Positions 1 to 10,887 of a DNA stretch of 64,000 bases are shown in pieces. Numbering within the stretch: position 1 is the stretch's first letter; each line of letters opens with the position of its first letter. The notes under the pieces were generated by a model, which worked only from the letters and a program-made list of their open reading frames with translations, ran no database searches and was not told the origin of the DNA. Made by a program: the position numbers and the translations under genes. Source of the stretch: Tieghemostelium lacteum (Eukaryota > Evosea > Eumycetozoa > Dictyosteliales > Raperosteliaceae). The stretch is from the NCBI GenBank assembly GCA_001606155.1, contig LODT01000004.1, positions 620,001 through 684,000 on the forward strand, written 5' to 3'.

Positions 1-1513
1 CACCCATTTCATTGGACTCCAAACTGATATCAGGACTGATAACAGTACGAGCTGCATAGTTTACTCTCTTACCCATCATATGTTTTCTAAAGAGACCTTC
101 CTTCTTTTCAAGAATCTGTTTGATACCGTTGGCAACTTGATTCATTGGAGTTGATGATTTACTGTTATCGTACATGTTATTTACATGTAATTGAAGTTCA
201 CATACGGCATTGACCAAAAACTTGGCTTTACCTTCACCAGATTCAATGGACTGTTTAATCAATTTATTACATTTTAGCATACCTTTAAAATGTGAGTTTT
301 GTGGATGTTCACCACGTCGGCCGTTCATGTAATTTGGAGGTCTGTATCTTGAAGGTGTCACTGGGAATACCTCCATAAAGAAACTCTCTACAGTTGACTC
401 TTTTTTAAGTAAACCTTTTTTATCAGATTGATCAGTAACAGTGTGACCAAATAATAAATCTAAAATTTCTTTTTCATTGTAAAAAAGATCTTTGATTTGT
501 TCCAACATCTCCCATGGTGCAAACCAAGTACCGTGTATAGTTTGTTCGTCAACAGATGAGAAGTTTACTTTATATTTACGATGGCTGTTCTTTTTGGCAT
601 AAGTGTCAGTTAGGGGCATTATAAAAAGTTTGGATCTTGATGCATCACCATTACGAATACGTGGTGAATATCCTTGACAATTGGCACAGGCTGTAGTATG
701 TGATCCAGCAATACCCAAGAACTCACGTAAAATCTGTCTACGAAGATCCTCAAAATGTACTACTTTTTCTTGACCAGTTTGAATACCACCCTGCTCGTCA
801 ATTTGTTTTAATAAATTAATTGGAATCATTGATGGATTATCAATGTGATCCTCTCCATCATTCTCACTGTCATCATCTTTTTCATCTTCATCCTCTTCAT
901 CCTTTTTTAATAATTCTTCTAATTCCTTATTAGTTCCTTTTTTTAATGTATTCTTATAATCTTCATCTAAAATCTTTGCAGCTACAATTTCACCTGAATA
1001 TAATAACTTTAATAATTTTATATAATGCTCAATCTAAAATAAAATTGTATAAATATATCAGTAAATGTATGTAAAATAAAGAGATATGAAACACTATACA
1101 TACTTGAACTTTACCATGTTTAAAAAAGTTACAATTAAAACATTTACTTTTTAAAAGTTTTAGTAAAACTTGAAATGTAACAGGATTATAACAAGGTAAT
1201 GCTAATTCTATATGTCCAAAATGTCCTGGACATTCTATATAATCAAGTCCACATGTATAACATCTATAATTTTACATATTATATAATTAATATTGGATAA
1301 TTTAGGATGGATAGTATAATAGCAATATTACATTTCAGGTGGACCTATTGGACCTAATGATGGATCATGTAAACCACCTAAAATTGAACTACCTAATGAA
1401 TCAAAGGCCTCAGTTTCAATAATTTGTTTTACTGAAAGCTTTCTAATATCATTTGATGTATAAAATTGAAATGAAACATTGGATACTTCATTTTTAATAA
1501 TATTAGTAGCCAT
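1..1513 (-). CDS. rpa1: RNA polymerase I largest subunit (RPA190/POLR1A), N-terminal part, runs off the window
   Basis: This is the 5' part of the catalytic largest subunit of RNA polymerase I, the nucleolar enzyme that transcribes rRNA. I place exons at 1332-1513, 1104-1263 and 1-1033, with introns at 1264-1331 and 1034-1103 (GT...AG on the minus strand, frame kept). The start ATG is at 1511-1513. Visible signatures are SFQFYTSNDIRKLSVKQI near the N-terminus, GGLHDPSLGP, the zinc-binding CGLDYIECPGHFGHIEL block formed across the first splice, and KHMMGKRVNYAARTVISPD at the window edge. An acidic Glu/Asp/Lys stretch lies between the clamp segments, as is common in Pol I rather than Pol II or III. 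The remaining two thirds of the protein, including the catalytic NADFDGD motif, lie outside the window. The assignment to Pol I is secure; the exact splice points are inferred. Confidence 0.95.
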
Positions 1514-1708
1514 TGTTAATCTCGGCCGAGACAAATTAAGAAAAAAAATTTGAAAAAAAAAATGAACAAAAAAACGAGTAAAAAAAACGAGAAATGATCA
1601 TAATAATTAAACCTATAAGGATTGGTAAAAGAGAACAATTTATACTTCTAATGAATAAACTAATAAAAGAATGATGGTAAATATACTGCACAACTAACCT
1701 ATCCTTTC

Positions 1709-3645
1709 CTATGAAAATATCTGTTTAATAGTTGATCCAATAGTTGTGTTTGGTATTTGTATAGTGCAATTTAATTTCTGGTTTCTATAAATTTTGTAGG
1801 TCAAAAAATCTTGAGAGTATTGAACTGTCCACAAATTTGGGTGAACAATGTTACCTTTATATTTCGAGGTAAAATCAATGACACACCAATTTGAAACTAC
1901 TTTTAATAGGGCTTCATATGAACCCCCTGCTGTAAACCTATTAAGATGTAATTGTAGCCTATCACCTTCTGAAACCAGTTCAATAGCCCAATTATATTTA
2001 TCATTGACATAAAAGTCGATTTTACCATCGATTCCAAGCATTTTCCCTGGCTCAGGTGAAATCTGGGGTCCGTTGGCACTTGATGCTGCATGGTAAAACT
2101 CTTGTTGCCATAGTGCTTCATATGGTATATGAGATTTTGAATCTTTACTTGATATTATTGATTTTAATTGATTCGGTCTAAACAATCGAATAGCTCCCGT
2201 AATGTATTTTTCAAATTCGTGTGGTTTTATCTCATATGAATTTAAGATATTATGAGATTGGAATCGCTGAATATAATAACAGTTAGAGTAAAGAGGAGAT
2301 GGGAATTGTAGGAAATGGGTGGTTGTTTTATCACTTTCTATTGAGTTATCTATTATAATTCCACGTTTAATTAGAGACGCAACGGATAAACATATGATGT
2401 TGCACTTGTATTCTCTCTCCAGAATGATCTTATCTAAAATTTCAATCTCACTGTCATTCAACATACTCAATTGGGGGCTCGCTCTTGAGGCAGCTATAGC
2501 AATATTATAAGTACTTCCTAAAAGGAATTGGGTAAGTGTTACTTCAAGATCTATAATGTCTTTTTTATAATACCAATTCATTATATTTGAAATTGTTAAG
2601 GAAATCAAACCTGGGTGATTGCAACAATTGGTGAGTATCCATCGCGTAATACTATCTGGTATAGGAAAATATATCTTGAAATTTGAGAGTTGTTCAATTG
2701 CTTCATCATCCGTGTAAAATACCCATCTATGCGTTAAAGTATTGCATAGTTCGATCTCTACAGGAGTTGACATATTTTGACCACCAAACCCAGGATGTTC
2801 ACCATAAGCAGCAAACATCAATATGTGGATCTTTCCCTTTAGCCCTTTAAGCAGTGGCCAAAACTCAGAGTTCCATTTATGGTTTTCAGGATAAAGTGTT
2901 TGACATTCATCAACTATCAAGTATACCGGTTCAGATGCAGCCAATTTTAGCCAATTGTTAAATGTGGTTCCAGTGTTATATTCCCAAAGATCACTGAATG
3001 TTCCATCATTTACTCCATTTAATTCAATCATTCTAACATAGGATGTTGGTTTAGTTTTTTTTAAATATTCAGTAATTAATTGGCAAAGGGCAGTTTTGCC
3101 TGAGAAAGGTGGTGATTTGATGAGAAGATATTGCTTGGTTTCTAATAATTCTACAATTTCTTTTATTCTTTTGGTTCTCTGAGAAATGTGTGGGTCATTA
3201 AATAATATACCCTCTTTTCCATTTATATAAATAGGAGTAGGGACATGAAAGGGTAGTTTACCTAAATTATAATTAAACTTAACATCTAAATAATCAAACA
3301 TAAATTATTAGTATCTCCTTTAAAACCCTTTAATTAGTGAATAGTGATAGGGGTTATTTACATACTTGTTGTACGAAGGTTATCTAAACCGAGAGCTGTT
3401 TTTAAAGAGATTTTAAGAGAACCAGTAAGAAGCTCCATTGTGACCCTAGGATCAAGGAGGGTACTACCATTGATATCATTTGTTTCAATAATACTACTAT
3501 CTATATTGGAAATATTTGGTATTTGATCTATTATTTGTTGGGTAGTTGTATTTTCTGTAAGTGTAAAAATATTGTGTGTTTGTGGTTGTATGTTACTACT
3601 AGAACTATATGTTGTAGTTTCTGTTTGTTGGTTATCTGTACTCAT
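1709..3645 (-). CDS. P-loop NTPase with C-terminal restriction-endonuclease-fold-like domain (Crinkler/RHS-like architecture)
   Basis: Two exons, 3366-3645 and 1709-3285, join in frame across an 80-base intron (donor GTATGT, acceptor TTATTTAG) to give about 618 residues. The first ~94 residues are Ser/Thr/Gln-rich and low complexity. A NTPase domain follows, with Walker A SPPFSGKTALC near residues 151-161 and Walker B YLIVDECQTLY near 214-224. The last ~110 residues contain GIDGKIDFYV, then WAIELVSEGDRL, then HLNRF; the spaced Asp, the Glu of IEL and the HxxRF element match the PD-(D/E)XK-like domain that follows the NTPase in Crinkler-type (CRN) and trypanosome RHS proteins. That architecture is known from eukaryotic effector and transposon-linked families; function here is inference only. 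No signal peptide is visible and the frame is intact. An ATG at 3301 could start a shorter form, but the in-frame splice and upstream exon make the long form more likely. Confidence 0.75.
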
Positions 3646-3957
3646 TGTTTAAATATTTATTTATTTTTTTGACTCAATTATGTAAATAAAATTATAATTT
3701 TTTTTATCTGTGCGCCAAAATTATTTTAGTCGTTAACCCACAAACACACAAGTTTTTTTTGATTATTTTTTTATTTTTCAATCAATACAGATTTCAGATA
3801 TTCAAATTTTTATAATAATTTTAATTATATATTATTAAATTTGATTATTTAATTTTAAATTTAACTTTCACACTATTTATTTAATTTATTTATTTGGTAA
3901 AAAAAATAACAACAAAATATACATTTATAAATTTTAAAATAGAAATAGAGATATAGA

Positions 3958-6900
3958 ATGATTCAAAATGAAATTTATTACAATAATTGTAATAAATCTT
4001 CATCACCACAATATCCAATTTCACCACCAACTAGTCCTTTAAAAGAATTAGATACACCAACAATAAATATAGTTTATAATAATAATAATGGTATAATTGG
4101 AGATAAAATATTATTTACACCTGGACATACTAGATCAAGATCATCAACAATATCAGGATCACCAAATCCAAAAATTTGTGATCCAATGATGACAATGATT
4201 AATGGTACAATAATGAGTGGAAATAATAAATCATTAAATACTAGACCCATTTCAATTGATGATAGTATTTTACAAAATATAAAATTAGCTTTAGAACAAC
4301 AACAACAACAGTTACAGAATAATAATAATAGTGAAGGTATTAGTACAGAATGTTTAACACCAATTGAATCAGTAACACCAATAGGATCACCAATACCACA
4401 TAATAGTATTCAAAAACGTGCAATTACAACTCAAATTATAATTTCAACACCTACAAATACAAATGGTAATAAATTAGTAGTTGGACCACAACAATTGCTA
4501 TTGTCACCAACGCCACCTACAACACCAAAAGTATTTTCACCGCCTAGAAGAAGAAATACATGTGCCAATTTATCAAATAAATTGTTGGCACAATCTATAA
4601 ATTCACCTCAAAAACAAGGTGGTGGTAATAATAGTAATTTGACACCTACTAGAGTACCAATTACCTCTACACCACCCAGAATATCATTACATCCAACATA
4701 TGAACCAACCATAGAATACGATCAATCATTAAAACTCTTTAGAGAATCTGGAATTTCCAATCTAAATGCTGAAATTTTAGTTTTAATATTTCAACATCTC
4801 TCTGTCATTGACATTTGTACAGTAGGTCAAACGTGTAAATGGTGGCAAATTGTCTCCGAACAAAATGTACTGTGGTTAAAGAAGTTCTATGAAAACTTTC
4901 AAAGACCACAATCTATAATTGATCGTTTTAGTGAAAATGAATCTTGGAAAGAAATTTATATTCAACATTGTATGTATTTATATATCCAACCTATTTGGTG
5001 TATGTAAATTATTAATATTTGGTTTTATAAATATAGATTTTTTAGATACTTCTTATTTGGAAGTTGAAAGACTTTTACAATTGTTTCCATTAACAATTGA
5101 ATATGAACATGATTTGACTATACTGTTACAAAGGGTACTGAATTATCTGAAGCATACTGAATGTGTAAATGAATACATTTCAAAATTGGAACAGTTAAAG
5201 AGTATTCATTTATTGTTTGGAAATAAGATTGAAGGTGCACTGTGTTTTCTTAAACATAGTGAATTGATTACATGGGATTGTGATTTACATTTTCCAGAGG
5301 AATATGGGTACCCTTCAGAATCACATTATGAACGTAAAGAAAGGTTACTAAGATCTGCAATGACACTGTTAAGTGAAGGTAAATACTGGGAACGTTCATT
5401 ACTAGTACTAAAACAACTGAGAAAGAAGTTTAAAAAAGATTTACAAAAACAACATTCACATGGAAACACTATCAATAGTAATCCAATCATTAGAAAATCA
5501 CAATTAGTTCTGAAACTAGTGGAATTGTCAAAATTGGAACAGTACTATTATCAACAGGTTGAAAATGGTAATAGATTCTTTGAAGAATATTTTTTCGTGG
5601 AATTTCGTGGTAAAGGTTTCCCAAAGAGTGTTGAGGGTAAAGATTTTATATTTCGTGGTAGAGAATTGGAGAAACTTGGTAGTTTTGTTTCAAGATTAAA
5701 AGCTAGATATCCAGGTGCACAAGTGGTACCAAAAAAAGATCCTCCACCCTCAACCAATAATCAATCAAATTGTCAATTAATTCATATTCATCCTTGTAAA
5801 CCAGTGTATTTACCAAATAATATTTCAATCTTAAATCATAATAATAATATTATTAGTATTGATAGAAATAGATTACCACCATCTTTAAATGATATTCAAC
5901 ATTTAAAAAGATCAAATTTTAAAAATTCACAGTCCTATTTAAATAATAACTCAAGAGTTTTCTTTTACTCTATACCATTTAAAAAACAATTTGAAATCAA
6001 AAGTAATAATAGTGATAATAATAGTAGTAATAGTAATGAAAATGAATTTTTAAATTTGTGGACTAGACAAACATTTGTAATTTCCAATTCATCATTCCCC
6101 TATTTGATTAGAAATAGTTTGGTAACTCGAGGTGATATCATTGAAATTGAAAAGAATCCACTGGAAAATGCTATAGAGACACTAGAGAAAAAGAATAAGG
6201 AATTGGAATTGATTTTCTATCAAACCAAACAAAAGAAACAGTGGACAAATAATTTAACAATGGCACTGAATGGTGTTGTAGATGCTGCTGTCTCTGGTGG
6301 TATTTTAATGTATAAACAATTCTTTCAGGTTTCCTATCTCTATGAATCTAGAAATTCATTAGATTTATTACGTCGACTAAAACAATTACTCCTAACTCAA
6401 AAAGATCTGCTTGAAAAAGGTCTTGATATTCATTTCCATTATTGTCCTGAAAACATGAAAGCTCTACAAAACAAAATGGAATTATGTTTTGAAAAATGGA
6501 AACAAATTATCGATCTACTTATAATACCAGAATTTAAATTTAAAAATACAGTTATTCAACAATCACTAACTATTAAATCTACTCAACCTCTTCCTACCCC
6601 AACTTCAGTTACACCTGTTCAACCATCCATAGTCATAATTAAACAAGACGAAAAAGAAAATATACCAATTGAGATTATTGGTGGAGTTAATAACAGTACT
6701 GGTAGTGCTAACGTTCAGAGTAGTAAGAGTAAAGAATCATCACCTGTTACTATGTCTCCAAAATTAATACCACCAGTTACAATGTCTCCAAAAATGGAAA
6801 CTAAAAAACCCATGGTACCAGTTATATTACCAACTAAACTGAATCAACAACCACCAGTAAAGAAATTACCATCACCTTCTAAACTAAAACCAGTACATGT

Positions 6901-8005
6901 ATCACCAATTACCAAATCAATCATTTCAAAAACATATAAAAATCCAACTTCTATTCCATTCTCTATTAGTGAACCTACATCTGAAACACCATCACCACCG
7001 ATAGTTCCCAGACTCACCATTCCAAAACAAAATACCAATCCCATCAGTCAGTATCCAATTATCACTCAACATACACCAACCAAATCAACATCACCTACAA
7101 TCACATCATTATCAAAATCAACTACCAAACCACCATTACCAATGGGATTCTCATCATCTTCAACTACAAGTAGCAGTACCATTAAAAAGACTTTACCAAA
7201 TAGTATAAAAATCTCAACAACACCATTAAAACCAAAAACTACTACTATTGGAGCTACATTATCTTCGCCATCTGGTAAATTAAAAACCACATCAACTATA
7301 TCATCAAATGTAAATAGTACCAATTTAAATAGAAATGATTTACAAGAAACTCTATCACTAATGATAATGGAGAAAAAAGAATTATCAAAATCTACAACTC
7401 TAAAAGTCACTAAACCAAAAGAAAGACCAACCATTTTAGAACCCAGAACACCACAAGGTAAATCAACAACTTCTAAAATCGAATCAAAAACACCAACAAT
7501 TGCTAGATATCCATTACCACCACCACCACTGCCAGCTACTGAACTTAAAAAGTCTAAACCTACAAGTGCATTAACATCAACAACCCCAACCAGTACAACA
7601 TCTAGTAGTAAACCAATTTCAATTCTTAAAAAACCACCTATACCAACCTCAACAGTTGTAATAAGTAGTAATAACAATTCACTATTAAAAAGTGGAGCAA
7701 TAGGATCAAGTCAAAGTTCATTTGTACCATCAAGTAAAGTTTTACCATCAGATGAAGGTTTTCCACAAGTACCAAAATCTAAAAAACGTCTGAGTCTCAC
7801 AAATTCAATTAAAAAAGTAGTTCAGTCTTCTTTTGTATCATCGTCTTCAATATCTACATCTACATCAACATCATCAAGTATAACTTCATCATCTAATACG
7901 TCAAAAATCACAAGTACTCCTCCAATTAAGAAAATTTCAAGAAGTGCTTTAAACCCTCTACCTATCAGCAGTAGTTCAAGTACATTTTTAATGAATAAAA
8001 AATAA
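3958..8005 (+). CDS. F-box protein fused to a DOCK-type DHR-2 RhoGEF domain
   Basis: Exons 3958-4999 and 5037-8005 join in frame (intron 5000-5036, GTATGT...AATATAG) to give about 1336 residues. Residues 1-260 are low complexity (Asn, Gln, Thr-Pro). An F-box lies near 268-325 (AEILVLIFQHLSVIDIC, then WWQIVSEQNVLWLKKFY). Residues ~424-842 match DHR-2, the Rac/Cdc42 exchange domain of DOCK proteins: the lobe B stretch with NRFFEEYFFVEFRGKGFP, KDFIFRGRELEKL and FVSRLKARYPGA, then TRQTFVISNSSFPYLI, then a lobe C helix LNGVVDAAVSGGILMYKQFF that carries the valine region used to expel nucleotide. The remaining ~480 residues are Ser/Thr/Pro-rich with repeated TMSPK and PPLP motifs. F-boxes recruit SCF ubiquitin ligases, so the protein may couple Rho-GTPase activation to ubiquitylation; this is inference. 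No DHR-1 lipid-binding domain is seen. The intron is very short (37 bases), but both sides carry recognisable domains. Confidence 0.85.
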
Positions 8006-8230
8006 CAAACTATTCATATATATTATATACCATAAATTAAATTGTTTATTCCGTTTGCCAAAGACAAAATAATTAGATAAGATCATGACGTCCTAGGATA
8101 TCAAAAAAAGATATTTTTTTTAATATCAGGAAAAGTTATATAAATTTTATTCCTTAATTTTTAAAAATCATCTTAATCTTTAAATTTAAAAATTTTAAAT
8201 GGCCATTAATACAATTTATAAACAACAACA

Positions 8231-8923
8231 ATGAAATCAATAACTGTTTTATTATTTATCTTTTCATTTTTATATTTTTTTAATTTTACACATTCCCAAA
8301 AGTTGTGTACTAATTTTGGATCTGATTGGGTGAGAGTTGGATATCATTTAACTAATGTTTATTCAACAGTTAATGCAACTACAAATTTCCAACAAGTTGA
8401 TGTATCCTTTAACTTTACAACTAACAGTACAGGAAAAACAATTGATGTAACATTGGGTTATTTAACAACCTATGGAAAACGATCAAGTTTTATTGGTGGA
8501 TACTTGTTTTCAAATACGAATAATTTAACAATTAACTTGTATACCTATAATGTTAAATCAGGAGTTTATCCAGGAATTGAAGTTTTTAATAATGGATCTG
8601 ATTCAGCTTTAGTAAACCTTGTTGGAAAAATTTGTGTATCTAATGTATCTACCAGTACAACATCAGTAACAACATCTGCTAGTACAAATGGTGGTACAGT
8701 GACAACTAGTAGTACATCTGGAGGTGGTTTAACTGTAACAACAACAAGCTCATCATCAACAATATCCACTACTGGTACTTATAAGTCAAGTGATGTATCA
8801 CCAAAAGAATTAAAAACTGGTCTTATAGTTGCTGGTGTAGTCCTATTTGTAATTATCGCAGTTATATTATTCTATAATTTTGTATTTAAAAAGAGAAACC
8901 GTCATCACTATGTACAAGTATAA
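8231..8923 (+). CDS. Secreted-type single-pass membrane protein with Ser/Thr-rich stalk
   Basis: An intact 230-residue frame. Residues 1-22 form a clear signal peptide (KSITVLLFIFSFLYFFNF, cleaved near THS/Q). Residues ~23-137 are an extracellular domain with two cysteines (KLCTNFG and KICVS) and many NxS/T glycosylation sites. Residues ~138-190 are a Ser/Thr/Gly mucin-like stalk. A transmembrane helix near 198-220 (LIVAGVVLFVIIAVILFYNF) is followed by a short basic tail, KKRNRHHYVQV. This is a type I cell-surface protein layout common in dictyostelids. I do not recognise the ectodomain family; a carbohydrate-binding or adhesion role would be a guess. The ATG follows an AT-rich leader and no in-frame upstream ATG competes. 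Confidence 0.8.
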   Translation: MKSITVLLFIFSFLYFFNFTHSQKLCTNFGSDWVRVGYHLTNVYSTVNATTNFQQVDVSFNFTTNSTGKTIDVTLGYLTTYGKRSSFIGGYLFSNTNNLTINLYTYNVKSGVYPGIEVFNNGSDSALVNLVGKICVSNVSTSTTSVTTSASTNGGTVTTSSTSGGGLTVTTTSSSSTISTTGTYKSSDVSPKELKTGLIVAGVVLFVIIAVILFYNFVFKKRNRHHYVQV

Positions 8924-9399
8924 ACTAATTGTTTAATAGATAACAATTTATTTGGACTTTAGTCTTAACATATAGAATTTAATATAATATTCTAATAAAT
9001 AAAAATTAATATTTAGGTGTTGATTTATTAAAAATTTTGATTTCTCAGAGAATTATTTATTATAAGATCTTATCTAATTAGTGAACCCTTTAATTACCTA
9101 ATATCACTTGAATGAAACTGTCAATTTAGTAACTATAGGTCAATTAAATATAAATTTATATGTTTAAATTTTAGGGAATTAGATGTACCGAATATGTCTA
9201 TTTCCTAATTAGAACCTCATTATAGTTTTGTTTAAATAATGTGAAGTACTAAGTTCAATAGCTATAAAATATTTTTTGGCGAAATCTCATTGTTAGCTTT
9301 AGCAGGATACAGGCAATATACAGGAAAAGTAGAAAATGATATTCTCGATCATTTTAATTAAAAATAAATATCTCTTATATAAGAGAAATGTAACAATGT
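8924..9399. other. AT-rich intergenic stretch, nothing recognised
   Basis: About 480 bases between the membrane-protein gene and the first decayed fragments of the accessory stretch. I see no open frame of note, RNA signature or repeat in it. Confidence 0.5.
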
Positions 9400-9790
9400 T
9401 TATTGTGCTTTGATTGGAGAATCTGTATTTTGAGTGGCGGAGGCCAAAGTTGGGGTACTAGATGTTGAGCTTGTGGCTACTGGGACGGTGACAAAAATTG
9501 GAGTACTAGATGTTGAGCTTGTGGCTACTGGGACGGTGATATTCATTTTGGATATTTGTGTCTCTAGGTTTTGTATATGGTTTTGTAAGATTTTCATTTG
9601 TTCTTTTATCCTTGTCAATTTCACCTCTCATTGTTATTGTTCCACAAAAACGTTTACTACAGCACAAATAGTAATCTTCACAGGGTTCTCAGTAATAGAA
9701 GCGATCTGAGTATTTATGATCTGGTGGTAAGACTTGGTATGGCTTTAATTCCGCATAACACATAAAACAATTTATATCTATTCATGGTAA
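9400..9790 (-). pseudogene. Decayed coding remnant with CxxC motifs and a short tandem repeat
   Basis: On the minus strand the sequence reads as protein-like text in more than one frame: a Cys-containing part (NCFMCYAELKPYQVLPPDHK, later CEDYYLCCSKRFCGTI), a charged helix (LTRIKEQMKILQNHIQNLE), and a Thr/Ser/Pro tail made of two 16-residue repeats (VPVATSSTSSTP core). The Cys spacing suggests a zinc-binding domain but I cannot name the family. The frame is not open throughout and no convincing start is visible, so I call it a fossil of an unidentified gene rather than a working one. The plus strand of the repeat also stays open (9434-9709), but that reading has no recognisable content. Confidence 0.4.
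9450..9545. repeat. 48-base tandem repeat, two near-identical copies
   Basis: Two adjacent 48-base units begin at 9450 and 9498, each starting TTGG(G/A)GTACTAGATG and differing at only a few positions. On the minus strand each unit encodes a 16-residue Val-Pro-Val-Ala-Thr-Ser-rich block. It sits inside a decayed coding remnant. Confidence 0.85.
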
Positions 9791-9907
9791 TATATATCTG
9801 TATTGTTAGGGTCTAACTCTAAGAGAAATGAATAGTTTTTTTTATTTTATTTAATGTTAAAACAAAGAGGATGTGTTTTTGAAATTTTTTATTTTTATAT
9901 TAATTTT

Positions 9908-10177
9908 TTAATTTAACAATTTTTTATCTATGTTCAGATAAGTCTCACTGAACAGTTTTTCTCCCTCTTTGGTTTTACAACTCAGAGTCAAAGTAAAAGG
10001 ATATACTCCTTTTTCCATAGTATCTAGTTGTTTTCCATCAGCCAGTTCCCATATACTCTCTATGATATGATCAAAACAGTCTTTTATATTGTCTTCATAT
10101 CCTTTGTGGGATCTAGGTCCTAAAACATACCCAGGTGAAGAGACAATCCAGTGCCAGTGGGGTGGTAAAAAATATGG
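9908..10177 (-). pseudogene. Orphan protein-like exon or gene fragment, about 89 codons
   Basis: The minus strand is open from about 10177 to a stop at 9908-9910 and reads as convincing protein: PYFLPPHWHWIVSSPGYVLG, then DCFDHIIESIWELADGKQLD, then VYPFTLTLSCKTKEGEKLFS. There is no suitable start codon at its 5' end, and the sequence upstream is closed in this frame. It is therefore either a 3' exon whose partners I cannot find or a leftover fragment of a lost gene. The family is not recognised. It lies directly downstream of the duplicated small gene at 10.4 kb. Confidence 0.4.
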
Positions 10178-10261
10178 TCATGCTAGCTTTTACAACCAAC
10201 CACTTCCTGTGATGGCTGCTGATGTTGATCAATAAAAAAACTACTATAGAATCTGTTTAAT

Positions 10262-10845
10262 TTTTGATGTGTTACATGTTTTTATTATGTTTTTATTTAG
10301 ATTGAATACAATAATCCGAGAGATTTCAAGGTGAATTTGTTGTTTCCTGGGTAGGCTCTCTCGATGTAATTCTGTCTGATGTTCTCATTACTTTTCCATA
10401 TATTGGTCCAATGTTTCTATATCTTTAAAATATTTTCTAATTTTTATATCCTTCTCTTCATTGCTCATTCTATTCTCTAAATAGTTTGCAATTTTAATGT
10501 CATTTGGGTAGTAACCTTCTACTCCTAGTTTTAAACTCGATAACATATCAATTTGGTAGTCTGCCCATTTTTTTGTTGCTTGACAATAACCAATTAATTT
10601 AGATATGCATTCTTCAGTGCATTTTGAATTTACAAATGAAAGCTCAATATTATACCAATCATGAAATGGCATTACTATTGGTTGGTCATTTTCTCTCCAA
10701 ATGTTTATACAGTTGTGTTCTTTGCATGTAGAATCCATATATGTGTTTATATGAGAATAAAAAAAATATTAATATATTTATGCATGAACATTATTTTTAC
10801 ATTATTAATTTTATTATTTTTACATTATCACACACACAACCACAC
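10262..10845 (-). repeat. Duplicated ~580-base segment, copy 1 (partner at 50065-50640, plus strand)
   Basis: This segment matches 50065-50640 in opposite orientation. Homology starts in a TG-rich tract followed by GATAATGTAAAAATAATAAA and continues through the leader, the coding sequence and about 70 bases of 3' flank (AATCTCTCGGATTATTGTAT is identical in both). Outside it the two loci differ completely. I see no terminal inverted repeats or target-site duplication, so the mode of spread is unknown. Confidence 0.85.
10388..10738 (-). CDS. Small duplicated protein of unknown function, copy 1 (116 residues)
   Basis: An open frame of 116 residues starting MDSTCKEHNCINIWRENDQP. It differs from the copy at 50163-50576 at 15 of 116 aligned positions by my count, so both have diverged while keeping long open frames, which suggests selection on the protein. 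It is hydrophilic, with cysteines at positions 5, 10, ~40, ~44 and ~52, and no signal peptide or membrane segment. This copy ends about 21 residues earlier than its partner: a one-base difference in an A run near the C-terminus (GAAAAG here, GAAAAAG there) changes the frame, and the following bases still resemble the partner's coding tail. I do not recognise the family. The neighbours are decayed fragments, so this may be a recently duplicated accessory gene or a copy beginning to decay. Confidence 0.6.
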   Translation of the reverse strand: MDSTCKEHNCINIWRENDQPIVMPFHDWYNIELSFVNSKCTEECISKLIGYCQATKKWADYQIDMLSSLKLGVEGYYPNDIKIANYLENRMSNEEKDIKIRKYFKDIETLDQYMEK

Positions 10846-10887
10846 ATTTTCCTCAATTTCTCATTTTCAATTGAGTTTTATCAGATA

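Noticed and set aside
1709-3301. Gene starting at the ATG at 3301 as a single 530-residue exon
   Set aside because: An upstream exon (3366-3645) with a GTATGT donor joins in frame to an acceptor six codons into this frame, so the longer spliced gene is the better model.
7066-7677. A 203-codon open frame on the minus strand (Val/Gly/Asp-rich)
   Set aside because: It is antisense to the Ser/Thr/Pro tail of the F-box-DHR-2 gene, has no domain, and its composition is that expected from complementing Thr/Ser/Pro codons.
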